64,000 bases of DNA, from contig NZ_JAQRMY010000001.1 in NCBI RefSeq assembly GCF_028613635.1, positions 1,406,331-1,470,330 of the forward strand, given 5' to 3'. Under the pieces are notes generated by a model that did no database searches, was not told the DNA's origin, and saw only the letters and a list, made by a program, of their open reading frames with translations. Every line of letters begins with the position of its first letter. The stretch's first letter is position 1. The DNA is from Devosia sp. ZB163. GTDB lineage: Bacteria > Pseudomonadota > Alphaproteobacteria > Rhizobiales > Devosiaceae. The position numbers and the translations under genes are program-made. Positions 63,293 to 64,000 of the stretch are shown here, piece after piece.

Positions 63293-64000
63293 ATGCGCGG
63301 CTTTGTCGATTTGCTGAGGCGTTTCCACTCCGACGAGCGCGGAGTGTTCGCTGTTATATTCGGTGTCATGGCCGTCGTCCTGGTGGCGTTCGGCGGCGCG
63401 GCGGTGGACTACACCGCCGTGGAAACCGCCCGCACCCGGGCACAGGTCGCGCTCGACTCCGCGGCGCTGGGCCTGCAGCCGACCATCTTCAACGATCCAA
63501 GGCCCACGTCGGATACGCTGAAGGCCGAGGCGCTCGCGCTCATGAACGAGCAGATGCGGAACAACTCGGTGGCCACCATTGTCGATGTGGCCACGGCCGA
63601 TACCGGCACCGGCACCCTGCGCCTCGAGGCGACGGTCACCGTGCCCACGGCCTTCGTGCAACTCGTCGGCATTCCCAGCATGAGCGCGCGCGTCGTCTCC
63701 GAAGCCACGCGCAAGCGGCTCAATCTCGAAGTCGCGCTGGTGCTCGACAACTCGGGGTCGATGGGCCAGCAGAGCCGCATGACCAACCTCAAGAAGGCGG
63801 CGCGGTGCGCGATGAACGTGCTGTTCAACGCGCTCGACGATTGCACGGACACCAAGATCAACGCCGAGACGCCAAAGCCCAAGACCGAGCAGAACATCTG
63901 GATGGGCATCGTGCCGTTCACCGGCTTCGTGAATGTCGGCACCGGTAACAAGAACGCGGTCTGGATGGACACCACCGGCCTCTCCAGCATCTCCAACGAC
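63293..64000 (+). CDS. TadG-type pilus assembly protein with vWA domain, 5' part
   Basis: The first 236 codons of a protein cut by the window edge. Residues 10-45 are a TadE/TadG-like N-terminus (DERGVFAVIFGVMAVVLVAF: short basic lead then one membrane segment, quoted whole), followed by a region rich in A, D and T; from about 145 a von Willebrand factor A domain begins with the MIDAS motif VLDNSGSM (DxSxS). In alphaproteobacteria such proteins accompany Tad/Flp pilus genes. The start ATG at 63293 is suited by the first charged residues. The 3' end is out of view. Confidence 0.85.
   Translation, partial: MRGFVDLLRRFHSDERGVFAVIFGVMAVVLVAFGGAAVDYTAVETARTRAQVALDSAALGLQPTIFNDPRPTSDTLKAEALALMNEQMRNNSVATIVDVATADTGTGTLRLEATVTVPTAFVQLVGIPSMSARVVSEATRKRLNLEVALVLDNSGSMGQQSRMTNLKKAARCAMNVLFNALDDCTDTKINAETPKPKTEQNIWMGIVPFTGFVNVGTGNKNAVWMDTTGLSSISND

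Overview
The window is GC-rich chromosomal DNA from an alphaproteobacterium of the Hyphomicrobiales (Rhizobiales), and a Devosia-like organism fits best. The placement rests on gene order (murA, a DUF2948 gene, hisD, UPF0262, infA, maf, yacG), on the hisS-hisZ-hisG cluster, on an AglA-type alpha-glucosidase, and on many short GC-rich palindromic intergenic repeats. It is inferred from reading the sequence; no database search was possible. There is no CRISPR array, prophage, transposase or rRNA operon.

Layout. 1-1603: coaA (cut by the window edge) overlapping coaBC, both for coenzyme A synthesis. 1723-7618: a three-gene ABC-2 exporter followed by two translationally coupled, membrane-anchored alpha/beta-hydrolases. 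7665-10525: a leftward envelope/stress-type group (PLDc_N-SHOCT protein, AraC regulator, ExoD, HdeD). 10526-11283: a gene-poor stretch with the remnant of an SgcJ/EcaC-type gene. 11284-19472: tRNA-Phe, an MHS transporter with a large extra loop, then the housekeeping block yacG-maf-infA-(UPF0262::phosphatase fusion)-hisD-DUF2948-murA and tRNA-Thr. 19522-26036: a peptide/nickel-type ABC transporter operon headed by an XRE-cupin regulator and a GAF protein, with a perfect palindrome in front.

26279-31291: sugar-type catabolic genes (epimerase, TIM-barrel isomerase, SDR), a WecA-like glycosyltransferase and a CAP lipoprotein. 31458-35259: glpR-glpD-glpK. 35550-39953: an AEC transporter and the circularly permuted ATP-grasp / alpha-E / transglutaminase-like cluster, whose transglutaminase-like member has lost its catalytic cysteine. 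40437-44260: 2-hydroxyacid dehydrogenase, SDR and GH13 alpha-glucosidase. 44376-52880: a secreted hypothetical protein, AbrB-family membrane protein, M20 amidohydrolase, etfBA, aromatic aminotransferase, transaldolase, Mrp ATPase and GNAT. 53156-56000: GH1 beta-glucosidase behind a LacI-type operator, a triplicated repeat block and an LprI-like protein. 56105-60106: hisS-hisZ-hisG-tauE as one overlapping operon. 60107-64000: several very small genes, tag, a single-domain response regulator, an L,D-transpeptidase and the start of a TadG-type vWA protein.

The dominant non-coding feature is a set of mosaic palindromic repeats (about 40-170 bp). They fill the gaps between converging genes almost exactly and also sit inside two operons. 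The least ordinary coding features are the UPF0262-phosphatase fusion, the cysteine-less transglutaminase-like protein, the paired membrane alpha/beta-hydrolases beside an ABC-2 exporter, and the XRE-cupin/GAF-headed ABC operon.
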